From positions 1 through 64,000 of the forward strand of contig NZ_NESS01000013.1 in assembly GCF_002128425.1 (NCBI RefSeq): a stretch of 64,000 bases of DNA, written 5' to 3'. Positions 16,046-24,593 of this stretch are shown here, piece after piece (within the stretch, counting starts at the first letter, position 1; each line of letters starts with the position of its first letter). A program made the position numbers and the translations under genes. This DNA is from Gottfriedia acidiceleris. Lineage in GTDB: Bacteria > Bacillota > Bacilli > Bacillales > Bacillaceae_G. The notes beneath the pieces are model-generated. The model searched no databases. It was given only the letters and a program-made list of their open reading frames with translations, and was not told the origin of the DNA.

Positions 16046-18109
16046 TCAATTAACTGCTGAATATTGTTCAAATAATTCAACTAATACATCTGAAGATTCA
16101 GTTTCCTTTAGAAGTGCAATATTCTCTTTTTCACTAAGTAACTTTGTCAGCTGAGAGAGAGCTTTCAGATGTGTTTTATTGTCAATTGCGGCAATGCAAA
16201 ACAATAGTCGAACGGGATACTTTTCATCATTTAAAAAGAATACTGGCTTGCTAAGTTTTAAAAAGCTCATTCCTACTTTGTTTACTCCCATTTCTGGACG
16301 AGCATGGGGAATAGCAACCTCTGGACCTATTACTACATACGGACCCATCGTTTTTATATTTTCAAGCATCGCATCAACATATGACCTATTAATAGCTCCA
16401 TTCTTTAACAATGGATCAGCCACAACTTTTACAGCATCTTCCCAATTTGAAAGATGATCAATAATTTGAATTGTTTCCTCTTTTAATAGATCTTGTAACA
16501 CGGGTTGTCTCCTCCTAGATATATCTACTTTTTTATGAAAAGTAACTTGGCTTAAAGCAGTTCTTAAACCCACTTCATCGTAAACATTCGCATACTTTTC
16601 AATTGTTTGAATTAGTTCATTCATTGAAAGATCATAATATTGAATCCCAAATAAATACTGGTAAACTTCATTGACAATGCTATTTTTTTCACTCGGAGTC
16701 ATAATTGGTTTAACTCTAAAACATGGAATATTTGTCTCTAATTCAACAGTAGAAAAGATCAGATCATATTCATTGAAGTTTCCTTCTCTAAATTCTTGTA
16801 TTGATAATATTTTCTCTACGATAATTTCAGAAAACAGTGCCTCAAGTTGGTGCTTGACCATTAATGAGGAACTAATTCCACTTGGACAAACAACGATTGC
16901 ACGTTTCTTTTGCGGAAGAACCTTTTTTGGCTTCTCTAAAAGTGCACCAAAGTGTATTGTAATATAGCCAATTTCCTCTTCAGGTATCGTGATACTTAAT
17001 AGAGTCCCAATTGGGGAAAGTAATTCTTTTACAATTGTAAAAAGTTCTTTATGCTCATCTTTTATTTGAGAAAGAAGAGGATTAAAAATAGGAATTCTAT
17101 ATTTCATACGAAAATAAGCTGGCTTTAAATGTTGATACAATGTACTAATTACTTCATTCTTTTTCTCAAAAGCAATACAAGCCTTTGATTCAAAGTCGAA
17201 CACTAATTGTTCACATAACTTAAAAAGTAAGCCTCGATCATCTTCTTGTAATTGCTTTCTCCCTAAAGATAAACCTAATAATTGAACGGTAAGATAACAT
17301 ATTTCTGGATCATTACCTTTAATTTCAAGAAGTTGACTAAGTTTTTCTGCTACTAACCACATTGAATCTTCTTTTAAAATTTTAATTTCATCAGGATGAA
17401 ATAAAACAAACTTTTTTTCTGTCTGGCGGTAAAAATAATAAATCAGAAAATAAACAAATTGCTTTAAACGTTCCTCTACAAAGTGAAGATTGAAATCTCT
17501 TTCAATTTGTATTAAAACATTATGCATAATTAAGAAGTCATAACGTTTATCTCGATCCTTTAAAATGTAATGAATAATTTTTTCACCATATGGTATTTGT
17601 AATAGCCGAGATAGGAACTGCATAAGTAATACTCTCTTATCAAATTCTGTACCTTCTAAGTGATAACCATTTTGTCTTGAATATTCAATTTTTACTAATT
17701 GAGTACCGATTATTTCATTTAACTTCTTCACATCGGAGATCGTTGTATTTTTACTAACGCCCAATAGTTGAGTTAAATGAGCTGTTGAGATAGACTCCTT
17801 TCGGATAATTAAATATAAGTAAATTACTATTTGACGTTCTTCTTCTGTAAAAATGAAATCTTTCTTTAATTCTTTGTTTCTTTGTTCCTTAAAAAATTCG
17901 ATAACATCCTCTGGCATTTTAATGTAATGAATACCTTTGTACTCAATGGGAGGCAATCCTTTAACTTTTAACCAGTAATTAATTTTGTCCAAATCATATG
18001 AAACCTGCCTTCTTGTTAACTGCGTAGAATTCATAACTTGATTCATTGTCGTATGATTTAAATTAAGTAAGTGATTCAATAGTATTGCGGGGCGTTTCTC
18101 AATAATCAT
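16046..18109 (-). CDS. BglG/MtlR-type PTS-regulated transcriptional activator with EIIB-like and EIIA domains
   Basis: A 687-residue regulator. Two N-terminal HTH/Mga-like domains (about 1-65 with TRRQVSYDLDKI, and 90-150 with GVSKNTTISDVKKL) are followed by two PRD domains (about 170-395), an EIIB-like domain (405-490; VCPSGISSS with a cysteine) and a C-terminal EIIA domain (540-687) whose active histidine lies in AIPHARPEMG. Such proteins activate PTS operons according to their phosphorylation state. It is the first gene of the regulator-IIB-IIC-transketolase operon. As the operon has no free IIA, the EIIA domain may also serve the transporter; that is inference. AGGAGG precedes the ATG. 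Confidence 0.85.
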   Translation of the reverse strand: MIIEKRPAILLNHLLNLNHTTMNQVMNSTQLTRRQVSYDLDKINYWLKVKGLPPIEYKGIHYIKMPEDVIEFFKEQRNKELKKDFIFTEEERQIVIYLYLIIRKESISTAHLTQLLGVSKNTTISDVKKLNEIIGTQLVKIEYSRQNGYHLEGTEFDKRVLLMQFLSRLLQIPYGEKIIHYILKDRDKRYDFLIMHNVLIQIERDFNLHFVEERLKQFVYFLIYYFYRQTEKKFVLFHPDEIKILKEDSMWLVAEKLSQLLEIKGNDPEICYLTVQLLGLSLGRKQLQEDDRGLLFKLCEQLVFDFESKACIAFEKKNEVISTLYQHLKPAYFRMKYRIPIFNPLLSQIKDEHKELFTIVKELLSPIGTLLSITIPEEEIGYITIHFGALLEKPKKVLPQKKRAIVVCPSGISSSLMVKHQLEALFSEIIVEKILSIQEFREGNFNEYDLIFSTVELETNIPCFRVKPIMTPSEKNSIVNEVYQYLFGIQYYDLSMNELIQTIEKYANVYDEVGLRTALSQVTFHKKVDISRRRQPVLQDLLKEETIQIIDHLSNWEDAVKVVADPLLKNGAINRSYVDAMLENIKTMGPYVVIGPEVAIPHARPEMGVNKVGMSFLKLSKPVFFLNDEKYPVRLLFCIAAIDNKTHLKALSQLTKLLSEKENIALLKETESSDVLVELFEQYSAVN

Positions 18110-18137
18110 TGGCTTTACCTCCTGTTTTTATCATATT

Positions 18138-18151
18138 ATAAATCGCTTACA
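18138..18151 (-). promoter_or_regulatory. Possible cre site before the PTS operon
   Basis: TGTAAGCGATTTAT on the minus strand resembles the CcpA cre consensus but is imperfect in its right half. A TATAAT -10 box overlaps its end. Catabolite repression of a PTS operon would be expected; the site itself is weak. Confidence 0.35.
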
Positions 18152-18246
18152 TTCCGTTTGTAGATTGGGAACAATATATGTAAGTTAAAAGTTACAAAGT
18201 TGTGCTGAAGTAAAATAAAATGGATAAATCTATTAGTTTTTCGATA

Positions 18247-18302
18247 GAAAAAACCCATTATCATAACAAAAGTAATTTGCTTACTTTTCCTACGATAATG
18301 GG
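18247..18302 (-). terminator. Two-part hairpin terminator after the kinase-like gene
   Basis: CCCATTATC pairs with GATAATGGG, and inside it AAAAGTAA pairs with TTACTTTT around TTTGC. On the minus strand TTTTTT follows, so it ends the gene at 18351-18911. The rest of 18110-18350 holds the promoter region of the PTS operon. Confidence 0.75.
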
Positions 18303-18350
18303 AAAAAATTATTAAAATAAAAGTTAAAAGGAATCTATTAACTTTACTAC

Positions 18351-18911
18351 TTACAAAACAAATCTTTCTTTTATTAATTTTGCTACCTCTTCTGCACTCA
18401 TATTTGTGTTATTTATTTTCAAATAATTTTCCTTCTGAATTTCTCCTTCTAATGAATTTAATCTATATTTTTCCATTGTTTTCATTAAATTGTTTTCAGA
18501 CCATTCAATATCTCTTTTTGTTGGCTTATGTTCTAATCTATGTGGAGTTTTATTTCGAACAAGTCGCACGTCCAGTTCAGCTTCTAATTCAACAAAATAG
18601 ATTGTTGCCCCTTTTGACTCAAAAATGGTACAAACTTTCTCAACATAATCCCAATCAGATTTTAGATTGAGAGCCCAAACATATGTAAAAATAATGCCAT
18701 ATAAATTACTTTTTGACACCTCTTCAAAAATTTCATTACGAAATAAGTTAACTAATCGACTACCCTCTTTTGTTCCATAATCAAAAAACTTACTAACCAA
18801 ATCGATTGTCATGTGATTATGAAACAATTTTAAATCTGTTATTTTTTCTAATTCATGTCCTACAGTCATTTTTCCTACAGCTTGTGGCCCGAATACTAAT
18901 ACAAACTTCAT
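18351..18911 (-). CDS. P-loop NTPase / shikimate-kinase-like protein
   Basis: A 186-residue protein of the AAA/adenylate-kinase-like P-loop fold. The Walker A motif GPQAVGKMT lies at residues 8-16, followed by LFHNHMTIDLV and, further on, IYFVELEA and basic RLVRNKTPHRL, which looks like a lid region of a small-molecule or nucleotide kinase. The substrate cannot be told. The ATG at 18911 has GGGAG eight to nine bases upstream and starts directly at the first strand; an earlier in-frame start would add a non-conserved leader. It stands alone with its own terminator. Proteins like this are common in Bacillus and usually labelled AAA family ATPase. Confidence 0.7.
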   Translation of the reverse strand: MKFVLVFGPQAVGKMTVGHELEKITDLKLFHNHMTIDLVSKFFDYGTKEGSRLVNLFRNEIFEEVSKSNLYGIIFTYVWALNLKSDWDYVEKVCTIFESKGATIYFVELEAELDVRLVRNKTPHRLEHKPTKRDIEWSENNLMKTMEKYRLNSLEGEIQKENYLKINNTNMSAEEVAKLIKERFVL

Positions 18912-19176
18912 AGATTTCTCTCCCAAGTATTTTAATTTTTTTATATGCACCCACAATTATAACTGAATTTTTTGACTAGTATATCATACTTGAAAATAAT
19001 TAACTTCATCATACTTTAAAAATATAGAACAATCTGAACGAATTGTATAAGAAATATAAAAAAAGCAGAAACCAAGAAAAGCTATTTATTCTACGTATAC
19101 CAACTGTTTATTAAAAATTTACAAAGTTATCAAAAATTTTTTATTACATTTAAGAACTATTGTGTTAAAATCAGCA

Positions 19177-19204
19177 TATAATTTAAAAACTTTCCCTAGG
19201 GAAA
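19177..19204 (+). promoter_or_regulatory. mntH promoter with MntR-like operator
   Basis: A TATAAT -10 box (19177-19182) is followed by the perfect palindrome TTTCCCTAGGGAAA (19191-19204). It resembles the MntR site of B. subtilis mntH (as recalled, TTTGCCTTAAGGAAA) in length and half-site. It lies over the expected transcription start, fitting repression by manganese. No good -35 box was found. Confidence 0.5.
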
Positions 19205-19243
19205 AACTATTTGATGTGTACAATAAAACAGGTGGTGGGAAAC

Positions 19244-20596
19244 ATGTCACAAGAATCACAAGAAAAAGTCATATATAACGAAGACGGCTGGAGACAGGAA
19301 CATACACAACCTAGTTTGCAAGAGGTTCATCGTTCATTATCTGTTCCAAAGAAAGCAAGTAATTTCCGTAAATTTCTTGCATTTGCAGGACCAGGTTATT
19401 TAGTTGCAGTTGGCTATATGGACCCTGGTAACTGGGCAACTTCAATAGCAGGTGGATCTGCTTTTAATTACACTTTATTATCAGTTATTTTAATTTCTAA
19501 TCTAATGGCCATCATATTACAAGCATTAGCTGCTAAATTAGGTATCGTTACTGGTAGAGATTTAGCTCAAGCATGTCGAGACCACTTTAGTAAACCTGTA
19601 TCATTTATACTTTGGTTACTTTGTGAAGCTGCAATTGCTGCATGTGACTTAGCTGAATTAATAGGGTCAGCCATCGCTTTAAATCTATTATTTGGTATAC
19701 CGTTGTTTTATGGAATTTGTTTGACAACTTTAGATATATTACTTGTTTTACTTTTACAAAATAAAGGTTTTAGATATATCGAAGCGTTTGTTATTTCTTT
19801 AATCATTTTAATCACAGGTAGCTTTATTTTTGAGCTAATCATGTCTCAACCTGATGTAAAAGCTGTATTTGGTGGATTTATTCCAAGTTCTCAAGTTATT
19901 ACAGATCCAAAAATGCTTTATATTTCTTTAGGAATTTTAGGGGCAACTGTTATGCCTCATAATTTATATCTTCACTCTTCAATCGTTCAAACTAGAAAAT
20001 TTGAAGTATCCGATGCTGGTAAAAAAGAAGCAATTAAATTTGCGACAATTGACTCAACAGTCGCATTAATGATTGCATTGTTTGTAAACGCAGCGATTTT
20101 AATATTAGCTGCTTCAACTTTCTATAAATCAGGTCATACAAGTGTTGCATCGATTGAAGATGCATTCCAGCTTCTTACTCCATTACTAGGAACGACTTTA
20201 GCAAGTACATTTTTCGGATTGGCATTATTGGCTTCAGGTCAAAATTCTACTTTAACAGGTACTCTAGCTGGGCAAATTGTAATGGAAGGCTTTTTAAATA
20301 TTAAGCTTAAACCTTGGATAAGAAGATTAATTACTCGTTTAATTGCCGTCACACCAGCTCTAATCGTTACTTATTTTTATGGAGCAAAAGGAACTGCAGA
20401 TTTATTAATACTAAGCCAGGTAATTTTATCTTTACAGTTATCATTCGCTGTTATACCACTAGTCATGTTCACTAGTGACGCTAAGAAAATGGGTAAATTT
20501 GTTAATAAAACTTGGCTTAAATCAGTAGCTTGGACAATTGCTTCTGTTATTGCAGTATTAAATGCATATTTACTTTGGGCAACATTCTTTAAATAA
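19244..20596 (+). CDS. mntH: Nramp-family divalent metal transporter MntH
   Basis: A 450-residue Nramp carrier that imports Mn2+ (and perhaps Fe2+) with protons. The metal-binding DPGN motif ([11 protein letters not shown]) is in helix 1 and [10 protein letters not shown] is in helix 6; about eleven hydrophobic helices are visible. The ATG at 19244 is chosen because GGTGG lies just upstream; a longer frame starting at 19211 would include the leader. The palindrome 40 bases before the start fits MntR control. It stands alone and is followed by a bidirectional terminator. Confidence 0.92.
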   Translation: MSQESQEKVIYNEDGWRQEHTQPSLQEVHRSLSVPKKASNFRKFLAFAGPGYLVAVGYMDPGNWATSIAGGSAFNYTLLSVILISNLMAIILQALAAKLGIVTGRDLAQACRDHFSKPVSFILWLLCEAAIAACDLAELIGSAIALNLLFGIPLFYGICLTTLDILLVLLLQNKGFRYIEAFVISLIILITGSFIFELIMSQPDVKAVFGGFIPSSQVITDPKMLYISLGILGATVMPHNLYLHSSIVQTRKFEVSDAGKKEAIKFATIDSTVALMIALFVNAAILILAASTFYKSGHTSVASIEDAFQLLTPLLGTTLASTFFGLALLASGQNSTLTGTLAGQIVMEGFLNIKLKPWIRRLITRLIAVTPALIVTYFYGAKGTADLLILSQVILSLQLSFAVIPLVMFTSDAKKMGKFVNKTWLKSVAWTIASVIAVLNAYLLWATFFK

Positions 20597-20607
20597 TAAA
20601 TTGAAAC

Positions 20608-20656
20608 AAAAAAAGATTGAACAGATGTTTGAATGACATTTGTTCAATCTTTTTTC
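20608..20656. terminator. Bidirectional terminator between mntH and the hydrolase gene
   Basis: AGATTGAACA pairs with TGTTCAATCT, flanked by A7 on one side and T6 on the other. It serves both convergent genes. Confidence 0.85.
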
Positions 20657-20675
20657 TCTTATAGATCTTTATTAC

Positions 20676-21563
20676 CTAAGCTTCTTTTAAAAATTTTTCA
20701 ATGATTGAAATTTGCTCATTTGTATTTAATGCAGGTGCATGACCAACTTTTGGAATTGTTTCCATTTGAAACTTCTGAGTTTCTTTCATTTTTATTGCTA
20801 CATCAAGTGGCAAGACGTCTGAAACTTCTCCTCGGATAAGTAAAATCTTGGATCTAATAGCCTCCCAGTAATTCCACAAAGTTAAATCTTCAGTATGCTG
20901 AAATTGTAATGCAATTTTAGGATCATAATCCGGACCAATTCCCCCCTCATCTCTTCTACGGCAAGAATTTTGCGTAAAGTCATTCCATTGTTCCTCGCTC
21001 GAAACGCCGAATGAATGATAAATTAGCTTATAGTAATTCTTCAATTCAGTAAATGTTTTAAATTGAGGTGGTGTACCAACATAACTAATAATTCTCTTAA
21101 TTCCTTCAATATCTTGAGGCTGGTTTTCTGAAGCACCTGCCCCAATATCATTTAATACTAAATGAGAAATACGACTTAGATGTTTTTGTGTACCTGCAAG
21201 TCGCATTCCAATTGCTCCACCCATCGATGTCCCTATCCAACGAACTTTTTCAATTTCTAAACGATCTAATAAACCAACCGCAATATTTACATAGTTTTCA
21301 AAACAGTAATCCTGCTCAGGAGACGAACTCCACTGACTTAATCCACGTCCAATCGTATCTGGGCAAATCACATGATAATCCTTAGCTAAATGACGCGCTA
21401 AAATATCAAAATCCCTACCATTTCTAGTTAAACCATGCCAACACACAACTGTTGGATTTTTTCTTTCGCCCCACTCTGTAAAATGAAGCTCCATTCCATT
21501 AATCGATTCAAACCGAGACTCAGGATAAAATATTTCAATCACTCCATTCAGTTTAATGTCCAC
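20676..21563 (-). CDS. Alpha/beta-fold hydrolase
   Basis: A 295-residue alpha/beta hydrolase. The oxyanion strand contains CWHGLTRNGRDF, the nucleophile elbow is GTSMGGA, the acid is likely in RGEVSDVLP and the catalytic histidine in GHAPALN. Substrate is unknown; related proteins include esterases, lactonases and haloalkane-dehalogenase-like enzymes. The start is uncertain: GTG at 21563 (VDIKLNG) has a weak AAGGTGG that overlaps it, and a second GTG lies seven codons later. It is monocistronic, convergent with mntH. No sign of truncation. Confidence 0.78.
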   Translation of the reverse strand: MDIKLNGVIEIFYPESRFESINGMELHFTEWGERKNPTVVCWHGLTRNGRDFDILARHLAKDYHVICPDTIGRGLSQWSSSPEQDYCFENYVNIAVGLLDRLEIEKVRWIGTSMGGAIGMRLAGTQKHLSRISHLVLNDIGAGASENQPQDIEGIKRIISYVGTPPQFKTFTELKNYYKLIYHSFGVSSEEQWNDFTQNSCRRRDEGGIGPDYDPKIALQFQHTEDLTLWNYWEAIRSKILLIRGEVSDVLPLDVAIKMKETQKFQMETIPKVGHAPALNTNEQISIIEKFLKEA

Positions 21564-21661
21564 CTTATCTAATATTCGATTTTTATAAAAATATCCCTAT
21601 TAAATTGAGATGAAAAGATAGCTGCTGTTTTGAAAGCCAAAATCAAGAAATCACTTCTTAT

Positions 21662-22051
21662 TTATTTGAATAATAGTAAGGACAGGTACATAACAATCAT
21701 GAATATTAAAACTGAAAATAGAATGGAGACAAGAATAATAGAATTATTTGTAGGTACAAATATTCCATTTTGAATTTCTTTTCTCTTCTTACTATATTGG
21801 ATGGTTGCCAATACTCCTGTAAAAAAACCAACAACACATGCGTAAATACCAAGAAAAATGGCTAACGTATTGATGAACTGGTCGTTACTAATCTTAATTG
21901 TAAAATGTAGTGAGGTTGTTACGAATCCTACACCAGTGATCGAAATTGCAGTTCGCAACCATGCCAAATAGGTTCTTTCATTTGCTAGATGTTGTTGTGC
22001 ATATTTAGCACTTTCATCAGATATTTTTTTTTGTTTATTTAAGGATTCCAT
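21662..22051 (-). CDS. DUF202 (YidH-like) small membrane protein
   Basis: A 129-residue protein with the DUF202 signature LANERTYLAWLRTAIS (about 18-33) and three membrane helices. YidH-type proteins occur widely in the inner membrane and have no settled function. The ATG at 22051 follows GGGAG by ten bases; a longer frame from 22102 would include the ribosome site. It lies between a hydrolase gene and a sigma-54 activator, with no evident link to either and no strong terminator after it. Confidence 0.75.
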   Translation of the reverse strand: MESLNKQKKISDESAKYAQQHLANERTYLAWLRTAISITGVGFVTTSLHFTIKISNDQFINTLAIFLGIYACVVGFFTGVLATIQYSKKRKEIQNGIFVPTNNSIILVSILFSVLIFMIVMYLSLLLFK

Positions 22052-22213
22052 TATTAAATTACTCCCTACTTTTAAGACGTCAATACCGTGATAAACTGGC
22101 AAAACCCTATGTCTTTAAATTACTTTACACTCTCTAAGTTAATTTAACGTAAAGTTCAGCTTACGATTATATGAAAGTTGGGAATAGGAATCTTCTTTAA
22201 TCGGTAAATTAGA

Positions 22214-22247
22214 AATGCCCTAAAAAGTAACTTCTTTTTAGGGCATT
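22214..22247. terminator. Terminator of the sigma-54 activator gene
   Basis: ATGCCCTAAAAAG pairs with CTTTTTAGGGCAT, with T-rich DNA after either arm. It lies just after the minus-strand gene ending at 22255. Confidence 0.8.
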
Positions 22248-22254
22248 TTGTTTC

Positions 22255-24309
22255 CTATACTTGTTCAGATTTTATTGATCTCGACATAAGAAACTGTAAG
22301 TAATCCACACCTTCTGTCGTTATCTTTGTACCTGCTCTACCTCTACCTTTTGTTATAAACCCTTCTGATTCCAAATGATCTAGACGAAGTCTAATTTGTT
22401 GAGTTGTTAAAAAAATGCCAGATTCTTTACTACTATTTGAAATAAATTCTCGACTTGCGGACTTACCTAAATCATTACACTGTTTTATTGCTTCTAAAAT
22501 AATAAGATGTTCTTTCATATCAAGCACACTAGTCGGCATATGCATATTTTCTAGATGAGTTGATTGGTTTAAATCTGAAATAAGATTGTCTGGAAAATCA
22601 TTTTTACTAATAATATGTCCATCACAAACTGTCAGCATATAGTCGATTACGCCTTTTAATTCTCGAACATTCCCTAGCCAATCACGTAGCATTAAGTCTT
22701 CTATTACATCATTCTCCATTGGAACCCACTTACCACTTTTCGTAATAAAATGTTTTGTTAATAATGGTATATCAGTTCTTCGTGAACGTAATGGGGGAAT
22801 AAACAGACTTAACACATTAAGTCGGTAAAATAAATCAGACCGAAATGAACCTTCTAAAATTTTTTGATGAATTTTCTTATTAGTAGCCGCTATCACTCGA
22901 ACATTAATAGGAATAATTTTACTTCCACCTATTCTACGAATTTCCTGTTCCTGTAGAACCCTTAATAAATGTGACTGAACATTTAAACTAATATCTCCGA
23001 TTTCATCTAAGAAAATCGTACCTCCATCTGCCATTTCAAAAAGTCCTTTTTTCCCACCCTTTTTAGCTCCTGTGAAAGTACCTTCTTCATAACCAAACAA
23101 TTCGCTCTCTAATAAACTCTCCGTAAAAGCACTACAATTTACTGCCAAAAATGGTCCAGTCTTTCTAAAAGAGTGTTGATGTATAGAATGTGCAAAAAGC
23201 TCTTTTCCCGTCCCTGTTTCACCTTGAATTAAGATGGGGTGTTCAGCAAGTGCAAGCTTTTTCGCTATTGTCTTACATTTAAGAATCGACTGATGTTCAC
23301 CGATAATATCATCAAAATTATATCTAGCATAAAATCCCTGGTTCCTAAACTCTCTTTGTGCCGTTTTTTCGATTTCGAATGCTTGATTTACACTTTTAAA
23401 AGTTGCTACAACTTTACTCTCTTCTTTAATAAAAAATCGGTAGATAACAATATCAACGTTATTTATTGTAAAGAACTTACTTTCTTCCTTACCATTTATG
23501 ATAAATTCTTTAATTTTTTGCTGCGAAATAACTTGATCAATCTTCTGTCCTACTGCGTTTTCAGTTGATATTTGATAAAGTGCTGCTAACCGATCATTAA
23601 ACACTGTGATTTTAGAATATTTATCAATTGCTAAAATACCATCATCAACTGCATCAACGACATTTTGAATATGCTCATTTACTTTTTTTGCTTCGTGCTC
23701 CGCATATATGAGCTTTCTTTGCAATTCAATAATATTTCGGATGTATTTCTCTGAAATTAAAGAAGCGATTGTTTTATCAAGATGACAGTGTTCAACAATT
23801 TGCAAGATAGTCGTCATGTCAAAAAGACGTACGCCAATATCGATTACTTCATTTATATGATGTGGACATAGATGAGTTTCACCCGGAGAAATAGCTATAT
23901 TTATGTCAGGATAATATACTTGATCTAATTTGTAAGGAAAATAGTCCAAGTGATCGATTCCCAATTGATACAAAGACTGAATCAGCTCAATTGTTGAATT
24001 ATAATCATCATTAACTACTAGTACTTTTGTTTCTCTATTAATCCTTAAGAGCTTGTCTAAGTTATTATGATTAGGTGTTCTTTTTCCAACCAATATATAC
24101 TTTGCATTCATATGAACCATTTTTTCTGACTCAAATTTCGCCTCATTTGATGAATATAGAATAATATCGTCCTTTAGATCAAACTCAATTCCTTCTTCAA
24201 TTGAAAAACTTTTTATTGATATATAGTCTCCTAGTAAATGTGAAAGTTGACTATACAATGCCTGCTTTGTTTTTACACTTCCTGTTATTAATGTTAGAGA
24301 CATTTTCAC
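22255..24309 (-). CDS. Sigma-54-dependent transcriptional activator with PAS domain and C-terminal winged helix
   Basis: A 684-residue enhancer-binding activator. The first 200 residues look like a PrpR-type or related ligand-sensing domain, then a PAS domain (about 210-310), then the AAA+ domain with Walker A GETGTGKE (363-370), Walker B LDEIGD and an arginine-finger region. The sigma-54 contact loop is GTFTGA (410-415) where the usual form is GAFTGA. The C-terminus is not a Fis helix but looks like a winged helix (LTTQQIRLRLDHLESEG). It is divergent from a -24/-12 promoter serving a YfcC carrier and isoaspartyl dipeptidase and most likely senses their substrate. The start is GTG 24309 or ATG 24303. 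Confidence 0.85.
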   Translation of the reverse strand: MKMSLTLITGSVKTKQALYSQLSHLLGDYISIKSFSIEEGIEFDLKDDIILYSSNEAKFESEKMVHMNAKYILVGKRTPNHNNLDKLLRINRETKVLVVNDDYNSTIELIQSLYQLGIDHLDYFPYKLDQVYYPDINIAISPGETHLCPHHINEVIDIGVRLFDMTTILQIVEHCHLDKTIASLISEKYIRNIIELQRKLIYAEHEAKKVNEHIQNVVDAVDDGILAIDKYSKITVFNDRLAALYQISTENAVGQKIDQVISQQKIKEFIINGKEESKFFTINNVDIVIYRFFIKEESKVVATFKSVNQAFEIEKTAQREFRNQGFYARYNFDDIIGEHQSILKCKTIAKKLALAEHPILIQGETGTGKELFAHSIHQHSFRKTGPFLAVNCSAFTESLLESELFGYEEGTFTGAKKGGKKGLFEMADGGTIFLDEIGDISLNVQSHLLRVLQEQEIRRIGGSKIIPINVRVIAATNKKIHQKILEGSFRSDLFYRLNVLSLFIPPLRSRRTDIPLLTKHFITKSGKWVPMENDVIEDLMLRDWLGNVRELKGVIDYMLTVCDGHIISKNDFPDNLISDLNQSTHLENMHMPTSVLDMKEHLIILEAIKQCNDLGKSASREFISNSSKESGIFLTTQQIRLRLDHLESEGFITKGRGRAGTKITTEGVDYLQFLMSRSIKSEQV

Positions 24310-24311
24310 AG

Positions 24312-24381
24312 TGCAACACCCAACCTATCTTAAGTAATTGGGTATATTATAACACCAAAAGAACCAAAAACACCCAAATAA
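24312..24381. promoter_or_regulatory. Possible upstream activating sites of the sigma-54 operon
   Basis: Between the activator gene and the -24/-12 promoter, ACACCCAACC, ACACCAAAAG and ACACCCAAAT recur as direct repeats. CCCAA and TTGGG also form an inverted repeat across TCTTAAG. Their place 50-110 bases upstream of the promoter is right for enhancer sites; binding is inferred. Confidence 0.4.
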
Positions 24382-24426
24382 AATCAATAATAAATTATAT
24401 CACCTTATATAGTAGCCTTTTTAAAT

Positions 24427-24444
24427 TTGGCACACTATTTGCTT
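24427..24444 (+). promoter_or_regulatory. Sigma-54 (-24/-12) promoter of the yfcC-iadA operon
   Basis: TTGGCACACTATTTGCTT carries the GG (-24) and GC (-12) elements of a sigma-54 promoter at the standard spacing, matching the consensus TGGCAC-N5-TTGC exactly. The adjacent activator gene is of the sigma-54 type, so the two support each other. Confidence 0.85.
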
Positions 24445-24593
24445 AATATGAGAATGAAGTCGTCATTAATAAATTGGGTTTTATCAAGGAGGAAAGGGGT
24501 CGCTTTACTAGTTTCATATTTTCTTATTAAAAGTTTAGTACTTAAAAGAAGGAATTTATTAACTAATTCTATTTTAATAAAAGGAGAAAATAG

